A model generated the notes under the pieces. The model worked only from the letters and a program-made list of their open reading frames with translations, searched no databases and was not told the origin of the DNA. A stretch of 64,000 nucleotides of DNA from Sistotremastrum niveocremeum HHB9708 (taxonomy: Eukaryota; Basidiomycota; Agaricomycetes; Sistotremastrales; Sistotremastraceae). Positions 40,501 to 51,181 of this stretch are shown here, piece by piece. Location: positions 1 through 64,000 of the forward strand of contig KV419422.1 in the NCBI GenBank assembly GCA_001630475.1, in the 5' to 3' direction. A program made the translations under genes and the position numbers. Each line of letters opens with the position of its first letter. Position 1 is the stretch's first letter.

Positions 40501-42842
40501 TGATAATAGCTTTTATGGCAATGTGCCGATCGTCAATACGTTGCCAAGAATTGGATCTCTGCTGCCGAGTGGTACCTACTTGCCACGCATGGGGCATTCC
40601 AATCAATGGCACAAATAAGTTACTCCAAATGCTTCCGCAAAGCAGCATTATGCTACGTTGAGGCACGTGAATTCGCCATGGCATCAACAGTGTTACGCCG
40701 TTGCCCGGGAGAAGAAGCAGCCACTCATTATGTGATGTTCCTGGCTGCAGCACATCAAGGTGTGTCACTTCTCTCGGAACATACACAAGCGTTTGTACTG
40801 AACCTTACCACTTAGGCATGGAGGACGAAGGTATCTGAGAGGGGCATCTAGGCACGCGAGAACCCCATTCTGACCAATCTCCGTAGCCATTTCCGCCATA
40901 CATGATATGGTCAAATGTCCGGACTTTAATCGTGACATGCTTCTTTTGGCAACTCAGCTTGCCCACGAGTCGAATATGAAGTCGCTACTTTTGGCAATAC
41001 TCCAGGCGCTATTAAAAACACTGCAGGCGAAAAATGGCCTAGCGGACGAAGTGGAGGCGGTAACGCTTATCCGGTGGGTCCACTCTGAGACCCTGTTCGA
41101 TATCCACTGATGTGATATCGCTCAGATGTATTATCAGACTTGTATTGGAGTTACTCAAGGAACCAGCAGCATCCATGTCAGTCGATCGCATCTTGTGAAT
41201 AAGACCCGATCATAACTCAAGCCAACAGACCGGCGCTTGTTGAGGCACTGATCGGCCATTTCCAAACAGGTATGTCACGCAACTTCGAAGGGTTCTTGAG
41301 GCTAATCCGTCGCAGCCCTGGAACTATGTAAAAAGGCGTGCTCAGTCAATCGAGCTTCTTTCATCTTGAAAGACGTATCGTGGCTATGGAGAACCGCATA
41401 CAATACTGCCGTCTCAGGATGTGCTGATTGGGACGACTGCGAGCTCGCAGTCTCTAACTTGTTTGACGTAGCTTTGGATGTAGGTGTAATTAAGGGATAC
41501 TTCATTTGCCCTAACGGGCTTATTTCTTCTCAGCTTATGGATATCTTCTCGAAGGAGTCAGTCGCAGAGCCTGACGTAGAAATGTATGGGTATAAGGTTT
41601 ATGCCGCGTTCGCTGCTGTATCAGGAAAGGGTGCGCATGGTCTCATCTACTGACTGATGCAAAATGCCAAATTCGTGTATTCGTTCAGTGTTTACCTCAC
41701 GCGGTCTCTCAGTAGCTGCGGAGAAAGTAATCAGGCCAGGCTTCATCTCAGCTTACTCTCGTTAACTTTCCTTCAGGAAGCGTTGCAGAAGAGGATACTG
41801 ACCGACATTGCTGCACTAAGAATCTTGATCCAAGGAAGCGAAAAGAAAAGTGATATCACGAGCGAAGACAAAATACGTTTCGGCGATGTTCTACATGCGT
41901 GCTTCGTATTTGAGATGGAACTACTTTGTGAACTCCAAGAATGGGGGAGAGCGCTGACGGTCATCCAGGTAATGAAACTTATCTGAACACCTCCGTCGTG
42001 ATTCCTAACATTGCGCATCAGAACATGTCCGGAAAAGAATGGGCCAATTTGCAATTAGCAACTTTCGAGGCCATAGCAGACATCCTGGTAATTTGGGTCA
42101 CTATATCCACTTCGTCCACTTGACCAAAACTTTCCAGTGGGTGGCGAAAAGTTGTCCAATCCCAGGTATGTTCTAGCACAACGAACGCACGTAAGCTAAC
42201 ACACGCGTAGTATTGTACCAAGCGTTGGAGGTTGCACACCTGCTCCCACTTGTGGTTAGAAAACTGATTACGCTCAGGCTATTATTCACACCTGTCTCGA
42301 CCGCAATACCCTCTCGATCAAGAAATTCTCTCGATGGCTTAGAACGATCTGCTCTTTCTTACTTGCGCACAACACCACGTCAGACAGACAAAAGGCTCTC
42401 AATTATATGCGCGAGGCTGTGGCGCTATTAGAGGATAACGCAGACGCCGACGACTCCTCTGGCGACGTAGGCCACTTTCTATTTTGTGGAAGTCTGATTG
42501 GTATCCATGTTCTCAGGCGTATCCTCCTGACGAACGACAATGGCTGATGAGCACTTCTTACAACACCGGCATCGAATGTCTTTCGTTCGTCTTTTGTTGA
42601 GTCTTACATCCCCGCTTCGACTGTCTGCTTTGTCTTGTATTACCAGGTGTGCCAACCTTAACGAAGCTAAACAATGGTTCGAAACCGCCACTACGCTATG
42701 TCGTTTCCTTGCAGACGGACAATCGAAAGCCGAAAAGGTCAGTAGATACCGCACACCTATCTGTTATAAAAAACAACTTCAGGCTGTTCAGATCTCAAGC
42801 GCATATACGGGACTACTTGCTCGGTATACTCCTCTATCTTGA
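37529..42842 (+). CDS. SPO22: Meiotic crossover protein SPO22/ZIP4 (TPR scaffold)
   Basis: ZMM-group TPR protein that links the synaptonemal complex and crossover formation in meiosis. Starts MSMTPLKRKNPASDKDLLDA. Exons chain in phase: LARLAAFRMIVAGLESKPPI, ETLIHVLLIASKTGAAIA, ETGQEHLAIEILTRAAD, FEQLLSAAPDPDGLHEKPRA, ALIASKDESKAYYMLQRIT, DADERRLSLISSSD, REYLAAKVLELGKLILRGVP, WFQKALWVVEKLDDADTPGV. A 22-nt exon (RAVLRGL) leads to ARSYFLSSSHNLENLTRAEA. Then come AEFQQLRWMRVAVLKRKNVD and AYQSIIDGMTFSEESVAE, the Spo22 core. The 3' part (40140-42842) keeps TPR-like sequence: QCAKNWISAAEWYLLATHGA, CFRKAALCYVEAREFAMAST, CANLNEAKQWFETATTLCRF. It ends SSAYTGLLARYTPLS. Over 20 introns; boundaries in the 3' third are approximate. 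Convergent with UTP18 (115 bp). Confidence 0.85.
39552..39573 (+). other. SPO22: 22-nt mini-exon in SPO22
   Basis: Introns 39496-39551 and 39574-39638 flank this exon. Including it joins VKDLK to RAVLRGL and then ARSYFLSSS, the family-like continuation. Other acceptors tried in this gap run into stops. Confidence 0.7.
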
Positions 42843-42957
42843 TAATATTACTTTCTAACTACCTGTTGATGATATTGATGTCGTGGAAAATGAACATGTG
42901 ATGCATTAAATTGTGTGAATGACATGAATGCAAGTGTGGCTACGTAGGCCAAGGATA

Positions 42958-44970
42958 CTATGATGAAGAAAAGTGCCGGAGGTGATACAGAAGAGCATTG
43001 CCACGAGTATTGCCTACAGCAATGTACTGAGAGCTTGGAGAGAAGCCCAAAGCAGACACGGTGCCCAAGGGTGTACTTGAAGTTGGCCAGTTTGCAAAGA
43101 CAGTCAAGGACTGGACGTGAAGCTGGAATGTGTATGAGCAAACAATTTGGAGTTCTGAGTATTTTTCCTCACCATACGCAGCTGATCCTTCTTCATGTTG
43201 CTAGCCATTGCCATCACTTGAGCGCTGCGATCGAAAGTCAATGATGATATTCGCGTTGTCAAATTTCCGATTGTTTTAAGCGGCTTTGGGTTGCTTCCAG
43301 TGGATGCGAGGACTGCTTCAGGTTCGTATATGCTAACAAAGCCCGTGTTCGACCTGCAGGATCATTGAGTTTCATGTCCGCTGGTTAGAAGACATAATGC
43401 TCACCCGATGCCAACATATCGATCCCCCACGTCTCCAGTGATCAATCTCGCTCCGTACCCGCCGTCCTCTTTCCATTTCTTCACACATCTTCTGCTACCG
43501 ACATCCCACACAAATACTTCAGAATCTTCTCCGAGAGACCACAGTTGACTTCCATCCTTTGACCAATAAAGGCTTTTGACTGGAGAGTTAGCTTTCAGGC
43601 TTCCAATTGTCTGGCCACCCCCTCTGGCCCAATCCAGTAAATGAATGTATCCTCTTCTTCCGGCCACGGCGAGGAGATCTCCTCTAGGTGAGAAGAGGTT
43701 GGTGGAAAGGTTATGATCAGAATTGGCTTCTGAGGTCGAGAGGTGTGATGTAGGGGATGCGAGAGATCGAGTTGTGACACCGGACTGAATATCATAGTTG
43801 TAATAATACGGTCGCGAACCCGTTAGGAGGATGGAAGAGCCTGAGGGGTGGAAGGCAGCGTTTGCTAATGGGAGGTCGGGAACGTGGATGGTTTGTAAAT
43901 GAGGATTAGTGTGACCATCAACCTATTCGTCGGTCGAAATCAGTACCCCGGCTGGTAGCAGAAAGTGGGTTACTCACATTGAATAGCCGAAGACGACGAT
44001 CGCCACCAGCAGTGAACAAGACCGAAATATTGGGATTGGGATGGAATCCGAGGGCCTTGATCTCTCCTTGTGTTTTGGCCGCTTGGTTGGCGTCACGCAG
44101 CCTCTCCACGCTGAGTGACCCAGAAGCCAAAGACTCCTTCACTTTCCTGTGATTCACCAGGCCACCCGAAGCATTCAAGACCGGGTCCAACAGATCCTCT
44201 GTCATTTCTTCGTCTTCGTCCTCATCATCGCGTCGCCGCTTCCGTTTCCTTGCTTTGGTAGCCCATTCAGGTGTGGGATTGATCTTCTCGAATTGTTGCC
44301 GCAGCTTCCTCTGATAGACTCGGCCATCTACCTCGTCCTCGTCCTTGGAGTCACGTAGTTTGCGTAATTTCGTTTTGGAAGTGAGTGAAACGGTCAAGGC
44401 ATCGTCGGCTGGATCATGCCAGGCCGCTTTTTTGCGAGATTTCGTCGTGAGTGGATTGGGAGGGCGAGAGGATGGTGTTGTCACGTCGAGAGTGGGAGAT
44501 TGCACTTCAGGTTCTGTTTCCTCGAGAGTCTGCGTGATGCCACCCCAGTCTTCGTCTTCCTCGTCGCTTGCAGCTTCATCCTCCTCTGCCTCTTCATTTG
44601 ACTCTTGGTCAGATTCACTAGCGTCCAAAGTGACTTTTGACGTAGATGGTTCGCCTTGGTCGACAAAGAATAGCTGAAAAGATTCAGTGTACTGAAGTAT
44701 TAAATATGAAAAGCGACTCACATCTGTATCGGGCAAGTGTTCCATTCCTGTATTCTCGAGTTCGTCGTCGTCGTGGACAATATCTTCCGAAAGCGACGGC
44801 CTCCTTCGTTTAGGAATTGCTTTGCCAAAAAGCATGCTTTCCAACTGCAGTTCTTCGTTGTCTTTCAAAGCATCGTCTTCCAAAAGTTCCGTATTGACAG
44901 TTTTATTCGGCTGAAGAATATCTTTTGAAGTCGATGCGCGTTGTCGTTTTCGCGCTCGTACTTTAGCCAT
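42958..44970 (-). CDS. UTP18: U3 snoRNP / small-subunit processome WD40 protein UTP18
   Basis: Nucleolar WD-repeat protein needed for 18S rRNA maturation. Starts MAKVRARKRQRASTSKDILQ, a basic nuclear/nucleolar signal, then long acidic and KR-rich disordered blocks (SDQESNEEAEEDEAASDEED, EWATKARKRKRRRDDEDEDE). The WD region: IKALGFHPNPNISVLFTAGG then DRRLRLFNV, LFSPRGDLLAVAGRRGYIHL-type repeat at 43620-43680, SPVKSLYWSKDGSQLWSLGE then DSEVFVWDVGSRRCVKKWKE. The C-terminal repeats are SNTGFVSIYEPEAVLASTGS and, after a GTGAGG intron, SLTVFANWPTSSTPLGTVSA and GFSPSSQYIAVGNTRGNALL, ending YHLRHFSSS at 42958. That ending matches the UTP18 ALMYRLHHYS tail. All parts present. Divergent from RTF2 (119 bp). 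Confidence 0.92.
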
Positions 44971-45089
44971 GGTAGCTTTGCAAGGAAGCTGATCGAGTTG
45001 GCTTCAACTTCCGAAATTTTTGGCGGAAAACGCTTGAAGACGGGCGTTGCCGATCACTTTAGGCGCTCTTGACTCAACCGCCAACCGTT

Positions 45090-46174
45090 ATGGGTAATGA
45101 TGGTGGCAGTATCCCAGACAGGCGTGATCTAGTAAAGAGCAAGCCTAAGGTATGTTGACATGTTTCTAATATGTCGACGTCTAAAATTCTCATCAATTCT
45201 CCAGGCTGAACAAGCCGATAAGGCGAATCAGGTCAGAGCCCGTTGGGGCTTCTGCGCTCTGTCTAAGGTATGTCGTTGAAGCCAGCTCATTATGCAAAAC
45301 TTCATTATATTCTCTTTCAGAAACCCCTTCAGGAGCCTGTAGTATCTTGTGCTCTTGGTCGATTGTACAATAAAGACGCAATCATCGAATTTCTGCTGGA
45401 TCGAAATGTGTATGGCGATGGTGACGACATATGCGGGCATGTGAAGTCATTGAAAGTGTGTCACCTGAGCATAACCCACCATTAATTCTCTAACATGTCT
45501 TATAGGACGTCAAAACGTTGACCCTGACACCCAATCCTGTCAAGGCATCGTCGTCCGATGATGTCGACATTCCTCCCGCTGCATTTGTATGCCCGTTGAC
45601 CATGAAAGAGATGAACGGAGCAGTGCCTTTCCTGTACATCACTACCTGTGGATGCGTCTTCTCTCAGGCGGGCCTAAAGGCGGTCCTCGGCCCATCACCT
45701 CAGGCGAAGGCCGACGGTCAAGAACCCGGCACTCGCGAGAAGGACTTGTGCCCTCAGTGCACAAAGAAATTTGACCGTGTGGAGGACCTCTGTACCATCA
45801 ACCCCGGTCCCGAGGAAGAGGAAATCATGATGGAAAAGTTGGCAGCTGCGAGAGCCTCTAAAGCCAAATCTGGCAAGAAGCGAAAGGCAGCCGTGGCTGA
45901 GATCTTCGACACGAAGGACAAGAAGCGAGAAAGAGTCGTGGCCCCCAGCACTAACCCTTCAATAGCGGCATCATCGCGTATTGTTGTGGAAGGCCTGGCT
46001 GAAGAGGAGAAGAAGCGATTAGCTCATATGAGCGATGCCGTCAAGAGCTTGTATCAAGGCAAGAGTACAAAGGCAGATTCAAATTGGATCAGTCGTGGTA
46101 CATTCACTAGAGTACGTGTCACTCCTTTGTCATTGAGCTCATGCTGATGCTTGTTTTTGATTTAGTATGCATGA
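45090..46174 (+). CDS. RTF2: Replication termination factor 2 (RTF2), RING-like
   Basis: RTF2 acts at stalled replication forks and, in S. pombe, at the mating-type fork barrier. Starts MGNDGGSIPDRRDLVKSKPK; the MGNDGGSIPxRxxLV start is diagnostic. Then AEQADKANQVRARWGFCALS and KKPLQEPVVSCALGRLYNKD. The U-box/RING-like region is AAFVCPLTMKEMNGAVPFLY then ITTCGCVFSQAGLKAVLG and KDLCPQCTKKFDRVEDLCTI. The C-terminal part is charged (AKSGKKRKAAVAEIFDTKDK) and ends MSDAVKSLYQGKSTKADSNW, then SRGTFTRYA. The last exon is only nine coding bases (TAT GCA TGA at 46166-46174), placed by the conserved FTRYA end. About 300 residues, normal length. Confidence 0.93.
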
Positions 46175-46716
46175 ACCCGTGCGACCCCGTGCCCTTTGAT
46201 GTATTCCAGTACTAGTCTTGTTACCCATCAGGTTACTCCCTATACGCTTCATCTTAGCAGGATGGGTCCTGTAATTTGTATCTTTATTGCAATGCTCTGT
46301 ATGGATAGTTCTTTATTCAATTTCGGCGGTGGCATGATGATGTACCTGAGTGTAACGGGTGCCTGAAAAACCAAATATGTAAAATTGAGCAACCCTGAAA
46401 GCCGTCGGTTTTGCGGAGCGGCCACTCTAGAACATCTGTTCTCCCATCATCTCCCGCGCGTTGCGCTCTGACCTTCACTTTTCTTCTGCTTTCCAGTTGT
46501 ATATTTTCTGCATATCAGTACAGTTTTCTCTTCTTTATCCGGGTTTCTTTCAAAGCAAGGCACATCAAACCCTGACTCTTTCGGCGACACTTTCGGTCCA
46601 TCTGCTGGGAAAAACACGTCTGCCCTCCTCCCATCAGCCGCCGCCTTCGTTGGGACTAACGTCCGTATATAGAGGCGCCATATATATATTGAGCTCCCCG
46701 TATAGCACGGAAGCAG
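46175..46716. other. Intergenic region upstream of the G-alpha gene
   Basis: About 540 bp holding the RTF2 3' UTR and G-alpha promoter. A TATATATATATT stretch lies at about 46679-46690, some 30 bp before the ATG, too close to be certain as a TATA box. No other feature seen. Confidence 0.4.
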
Positions 46717-48526
46717 ATGGGCTCATGTATGTCCACTAATGATGACCCCGAGGCGGCCAGGCTTAATCGGGTGGCGGAAAAGGAGTTGAAGGAGGTGAGA
46801 TCTCTTCTCGTTATCCGAGAACACTCCTTCTAATACTCTGAATGTTCAGACAAAGGTCAAACGGGATCTAGAAGTCAAGGTTCTCCTTCTGGGATCCGGC
46901 GATAGCGGGAAGTCTACGATTATCAAGGTTCGGCCTGTCTTCTTCATTTCGTAAAGGGCAGTCGTCGAGTGATGCAATGCGTTATTTCAGCAAATGCGTG
47001 TGATCCATGGTGTTCGATGGCCACCCGAGGAAGTTGAGAATTTCCGACATCAAGTGTTCAACAACCTCGTTTTCGGCTTGAAAGAAGTTCTGGACGCTTT
47101 AGAGTACTTCGAACTTGAGCTCACGGAGGAAAACAAGGTGCGATCTTATTCAGTTGACTTCATGTCCATGCTTTCGAGCTCATCAATCCCCTCTCCTTAG
47201 CAATATGTGCCTTTGTTCGAATCACCCCCTGACATCAAGGACAATGAACCCTTTCCCATGGAATATTTGGAACCCTTGCAGAAACTTTGGGCTGATCCAA
47301 CCATTCAAAAAGCATGGGTCAGAGCAAACGAAGCTGCTTTGCCGGAGAAGTACGTTCACCGCTGTCCTTCATACGCTCATTTCTCATCTATGTTGCAGCC
47401 TAAGCTAGTACGTTGACCTTTCATGCAACGCTACAGCATATTGATATCCTACAGTTTCTTCCCCCAACTGGACCGCCTGTTTTCTCCGGCCTACGAGCCT
47501 ACTGATCAGGTATGCATATAGCACTTCACGATCTATCAGCTCACCCAAATGACCACTGAAGGATATCATCCGGACCCGAGTGCGCACGATCGGGGTTCAG
47601 ACTACCTCGTTTAGTCTGAAGCCCCAGACAATGATCATGGTTGATGTGGGAGGTATGACCGTCCAATATCTCCTCGAGCTTTACTGAGCAACAATATTTA
47701 GGCCAAAAGTCTGAGCGACGGAAATGGATTCACTGCTTCCAGGATGTCACCTCGATATTGTTCCTAGTCTCTCTTAGTGGATATGATCAGTGTCTAGTGG
47801 AAGATAAGGATGCTGTAAGTGACCCTCTCTATCGAACAGTGAGTCCGTTGCTGAAAATCGGGTGCGAATCTTAGAACCAGATGATGGATGCGATGACGAT
47901 ATGGGATTCAATATGTCACTCCCAATGGTTCAAGAACACCTCCGTCGTAAGTGACACTCCGATACCTCTTCGAATTTTCTTTCACGGTGAATCAGATCCT
48001 CTTTCTGAATAAACAAGATCTGTTTGAGGAGAAGATCAAGCATTCGCACATCAAGAACACCTTCCCGGTAAGCTTTTCCGTAATCGCATATCACAATCAC
48101 ACTCATCGCTGGTTCCGCTAGGACTATGAGGGTCCGACTGGGGATGCTCACGAGGGCAAGGAATACTTCAAAAAACGATTCTTACGGTTATCACAGAAGG
48201 GCGGGCGGCCCAAAGAACGAGAGATATATGTACAGTCAGTGTAAAATCTTCCACCGTGGAATCCGCCCTCACCCTTGCCAGTTTCACCACCGCTACTGAC
48301 ACGGAAATGTTGAGAGTTATCATGGCTGCTGTTGAAGGTCAGTTCTCATCATGCCGCTGTTCTTGCACGCACTGATCTTCTTTCTAGAGTAAGTCTTGAT
48401 TTGTTCATTTCATTCTCAAACCCCCCTTTTCGCCTGTAAATTGTTGCTCTTATGCCCACCTTTCACACCTCCATTCTTTCCAGTATTGCGTTGCGGGGCA
48501 ATCTCGAAAAGGCGGCACTGATCTGA
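46717..48526 (+). CDS. GPA: Heterotrimeric G-protein alpha subunit
   Basis: Membrane GTP switch coupling receptors (for example pheromone receptors) to effectors. Starts [20 protein letters not shown]: Gly2 and Cys4 fit N-myristoylation and palmitoylation. P-loop [20 protein letters not shown]; helical domain [20 protein letters not shown]; switch [21 protein letters not shown] with the conserved Arg; switch [36 protein letters not shown] (NKxD); [20 protein letters not shown] (TCAT box). The tail is [14 protein letters not shown] and stop at 48524-48526. It needs two micro-exons: 9 nt (47399-47407), completing ENLSYFF, and 1 nt (48388), completing the Asp of VEDIALRGNL. Without them the frame or motif is lost. 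About 12 introns. All GTPase motifs intact; it has no C-terminal Cys four residues from the end, so it is not a pertussis-toxin-type Gi. Confidence 0.95.
47399..47407 (+). other. GPA: 9-nt micro-exon in the G-alpha gene
   Basis: Flanked by introns 47350-47398 (GTACGT..TTGCAG) and 47408-47454 (GTACGT..CTACAG). Exon CCTAAGCTA, with split codons on both sides, gives [13 protein letters not shown], matching the conserved N-L-x-Y-F-F segment of G-alpha proteins. Confidence 0.88.
48388..48388 (+). other. GPA: Predicted single-nucleotide exon in the G-alpha gene
   Basis: Upstream exon ends GTTGAAG at 48337. Intron 48338-48387 is GTCAGT..TTTCTAG. The single base A at 48388 is followed directly by a perfect GTAAGT donor. 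Intron 48389-48483 ends TTTCCAG. The next exon begins TATTGCG. The Asp codon GAT of [16 protein letters not shown] is thus G, A and T from three exons. Direct joining without the A shifts frame and ends in an unrelated stop. Confidence 0.78.
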
Positions 48527-49533
48527 CTTATGCTTTGCTTTATTTCTGCCCTTCCCATCGATTGTTTTCGTTTATCGCTATCTCGATCTCGTCGCCTCGA
48601 TTTTCTTGGCCGAACCTGCACTTTCGTTTGATACGTAACTGTCTTTCCTTGTTCCCGTCCCTGCCATCGCCTGTCTTTCTTTGGATATCCGACTTCTCCC
48701 AACGACCAAATGATCATCGTTACATAAACCTCATTCTGCTGTATCCATATCACCATCTCTGGTCCTCCGTACATCACCGTAGTACGATCGTCACAAATAA
48801 TGTGAGTGGATTTTCTCGACACCCCTTGATGTCATTAACGCCAAGTATCGGCATACAGATCCGGAGTGCTATGTTGTAGGTGACCTTGGATTGTTTTCAC
48901 TTCATTCCCTTCTTGAAGGGTTGTATGACGTTCGTTCCCACTTTCTAAGATTATAGATGCCCTTTCTTTCGCGGATTGTACGCTATTTACGGCGCTGGCA
49001 GGGGTTCCTTTCAGTGTAATGGGTTCAAACTATCAGATAGAGATATGTGTAATTATAATGGTCATGGGATGTACAAAGAAGATCAGGGCATTAGGGTTTC
49101 GCTAATCGAGATGAAAGATAAACCAAAAGTGTAGTTGCCGATGTTGCCCTCTGCCCTCTCCACGCTGTCCCGGACTGACTCGTCTTCTCGAACTTGTTAT
49201 CTGGGAACATAGAAACACAGCCTCTGTTGTTTCATCACCCAATTGGCCAATTGAGAGTTTCGACATTGTGTGCTCGTGTGATAGCCCTACACCCAGGGTA
49301 CGAGGGCATCCACACTTTTGTATATAGAAGTAAGAAGCCTTCGCCGCCGAACCTAATTACCTCCTGCCTCAAAGAGGGGTTCTGCCTTAGCTCGCTAACA
49401 AGCCTCTCCACAGGAGTTCCCAGTCTTGCTTAGTCTTGTCTATTAAATTCCTATTCGCCGACATACCCTGACGCCCTAACTTATCACTCATTATCATCTA
49501 TCTCAATCAATCATACCAACGTGACCATCTACC
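48527..49533. other. Intergenic region of about 1 kb
   Basis: Between the G-alpha stop and the PP2C start. Pyrimidine-rich stretches occur at 48535-48720. No frame with recognisable similarity and no repeat is seen. It likely contains the G-alpha 3' UTR and the PP2C promoter and 5' leader (CAATCAATCATACC before the ATG). Confidence 0.5.
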
Positions 49534-50939
49534 ATGACATCGTCGCCTACAGATGAAGGTCAGCTCGGACAAAGAGGATTCACCGATATGGGGTGGGGGC
49601 CTGAGGCTGGAGGACCGTGGCCGTATCGGATTCTCGAGGAGCCTGTTCTTTCACAGAAGTTGGAGAAGTATGCGAACGCCGAGACTGTTGCTGGGGGTAA
49701 AGTGGACATTGTCACTTTCCAGCCTTGCGGAGTCGAGAGCGAGAGCAGTCAGGATCGGTTAGCTGCTCAGGAATGGGAGCTCCCTAATGGTACTTGGACA
49801 TTTACTGCTGTCTTCGATGGTGAGTCTCCTTTATTTCCTCTTTTGGTGGACTAGTTGCTCATGGTTGCATATAGGACATGCGGGACACGAAGTTGCCGAC
49901 CTTACCTCCAAGGTCTTTCCCGGAAAGCTGAAAGCCGTTCTTGACGGTCTCTTTACCAGAGATCCCGAAGGCGTCGTCGAGGAGCCCACTGTCGACCAGG
50001 TATCCAATGCACTGTCCCAAACCCTTATTTCGTGGGATGACGAAATTGTTGCCGACTTCCTTGCTTTGTTCCCTGGCGGCGTAGAGCAAGCCGAAAATAT
50101 GCCGGTCGAAGAGATCAAGGCACTCATCAACGATACCGACAGAGGTGGCGAGAATCATTACAAAGTAATGAAAGCCATTAGGGGAAGTACCGCCTTGCTT
50201 TCTCTTGTTGATCCCAAGGGCGAGAATCTGTGGGTCGCTAACTTGGGCGATTGCCAAGCCAGTATGTGTTCAACGCGTGTATTCTAAGTGAGTGACTGAC
50301 TTGATGCATTAGTTCTTGCTTCTCAGGATGAAAATTCCGCTTGGAAGGCGACTCTTTTGACTCAAAACCACAACGGCGAAAATGAGGAGGAAGTTGCGCG
50401 CGTGCAAAATGAACACCCCGGAGAACATGAAGCAATCTTGAATCAAAGAGTTCTGGGTGCTATTGCAGTCACACGAGGTATGTCCCATAATTAGTTGCCA
50501 TCGTTCTTGCTAACCGTCTGATCTAGCGCTGGGAGATCATGAGTTCAAGCTTCCTGCCATCTACACCCAACGCGTTTTCCTAAGCGCAGAGCCGGGTTTC
50601 CGCGTTCACAGTCGCGTGGAAGACTTCATCGCTCGTTCTTTCACACCTCCGTATCTGTCCAACGTCGCGGACATTCACCATCAGAAGCTCACCGACACGG
50701 ATAAATTCATCCTTTTATGCTCGGATGGATTGAGTGATCTGTATCGCGGCCAACCTGAAGGTCCAACTGAATGGATCAAGGCGATAACTGATGGAGATCG
50801 CAAGGAAACTAATCGAGCGTTGAGGGTCTTGCGAGCTGCTATAGGGGGCGACGATAATGAGGTAGTATCGAGGCATTTGACTCTCGAGCTTATGTCCAGG
50901 TGGATGGACGATACTACTATCCTCGTTCATACTTTCTAA
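49534..50939 (+). CDS. PP2C-family Ser/Thr phosphatase (pyruvate-dehydrogenase-phosphatase-like)
   Basis: Metal-dependent protein phosphatase. Starts MTSSPTDEGQLGQRGFTDMG. Conserved elements: SSQDRLAAQEWELPNGTWTF, then TAVFDGHAGHEVADLTSKVF (the VFDGHxG metal motif), RGSTALLSLVDPKGENLWVA, NLGDCQAILASQ, LLTQNHNGENEEEVARVQNE, RVLGAIAVTRALGDHEFKLP, FILLCSDGLSDLYRG and WMDDTTILVHTF at the end. The long insert between the metal motif and GSTA and the RALGD(H/x)xFK motif resemble PDP/Ptc5-type phosphatases. There is no obvious mitochondrial leader, so a cytosolic role is as likely. The usual final DNxT is DDTT here. Three introns; about 420 residues. Confidence 0.88.
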
Positions 50940-51181
50940 ACCTGTAAACTCAAATACCACTCGTAAACTCTTCCAACACCGTAGAACACAGAACTTTGCG
51001 ATCGTTTCGTGATCGGAATGAATTGCGTCATACTGCTTCCTGAAAAGGAAACTCAAGGCACAAAGCACGCGATTATCGTGCAGGGTGCGCCTAAATCTCC
51101 GATCCGTTGTCCCGACGCTTGCTTTCAGCCGTTGACTTGCCTTAACCACAAAGTCTGACCAGTAGATAGACAGCGAGAAGC

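Noticed and set aside
48338-48400. Using AG as a two-base exon, or ending the G-alpha protein at the stop created after 48387
   Set aside because: Two bases leave a TAAGTC donor without GT, and ending there gives a protein lacking the conserved C-terminal helix.
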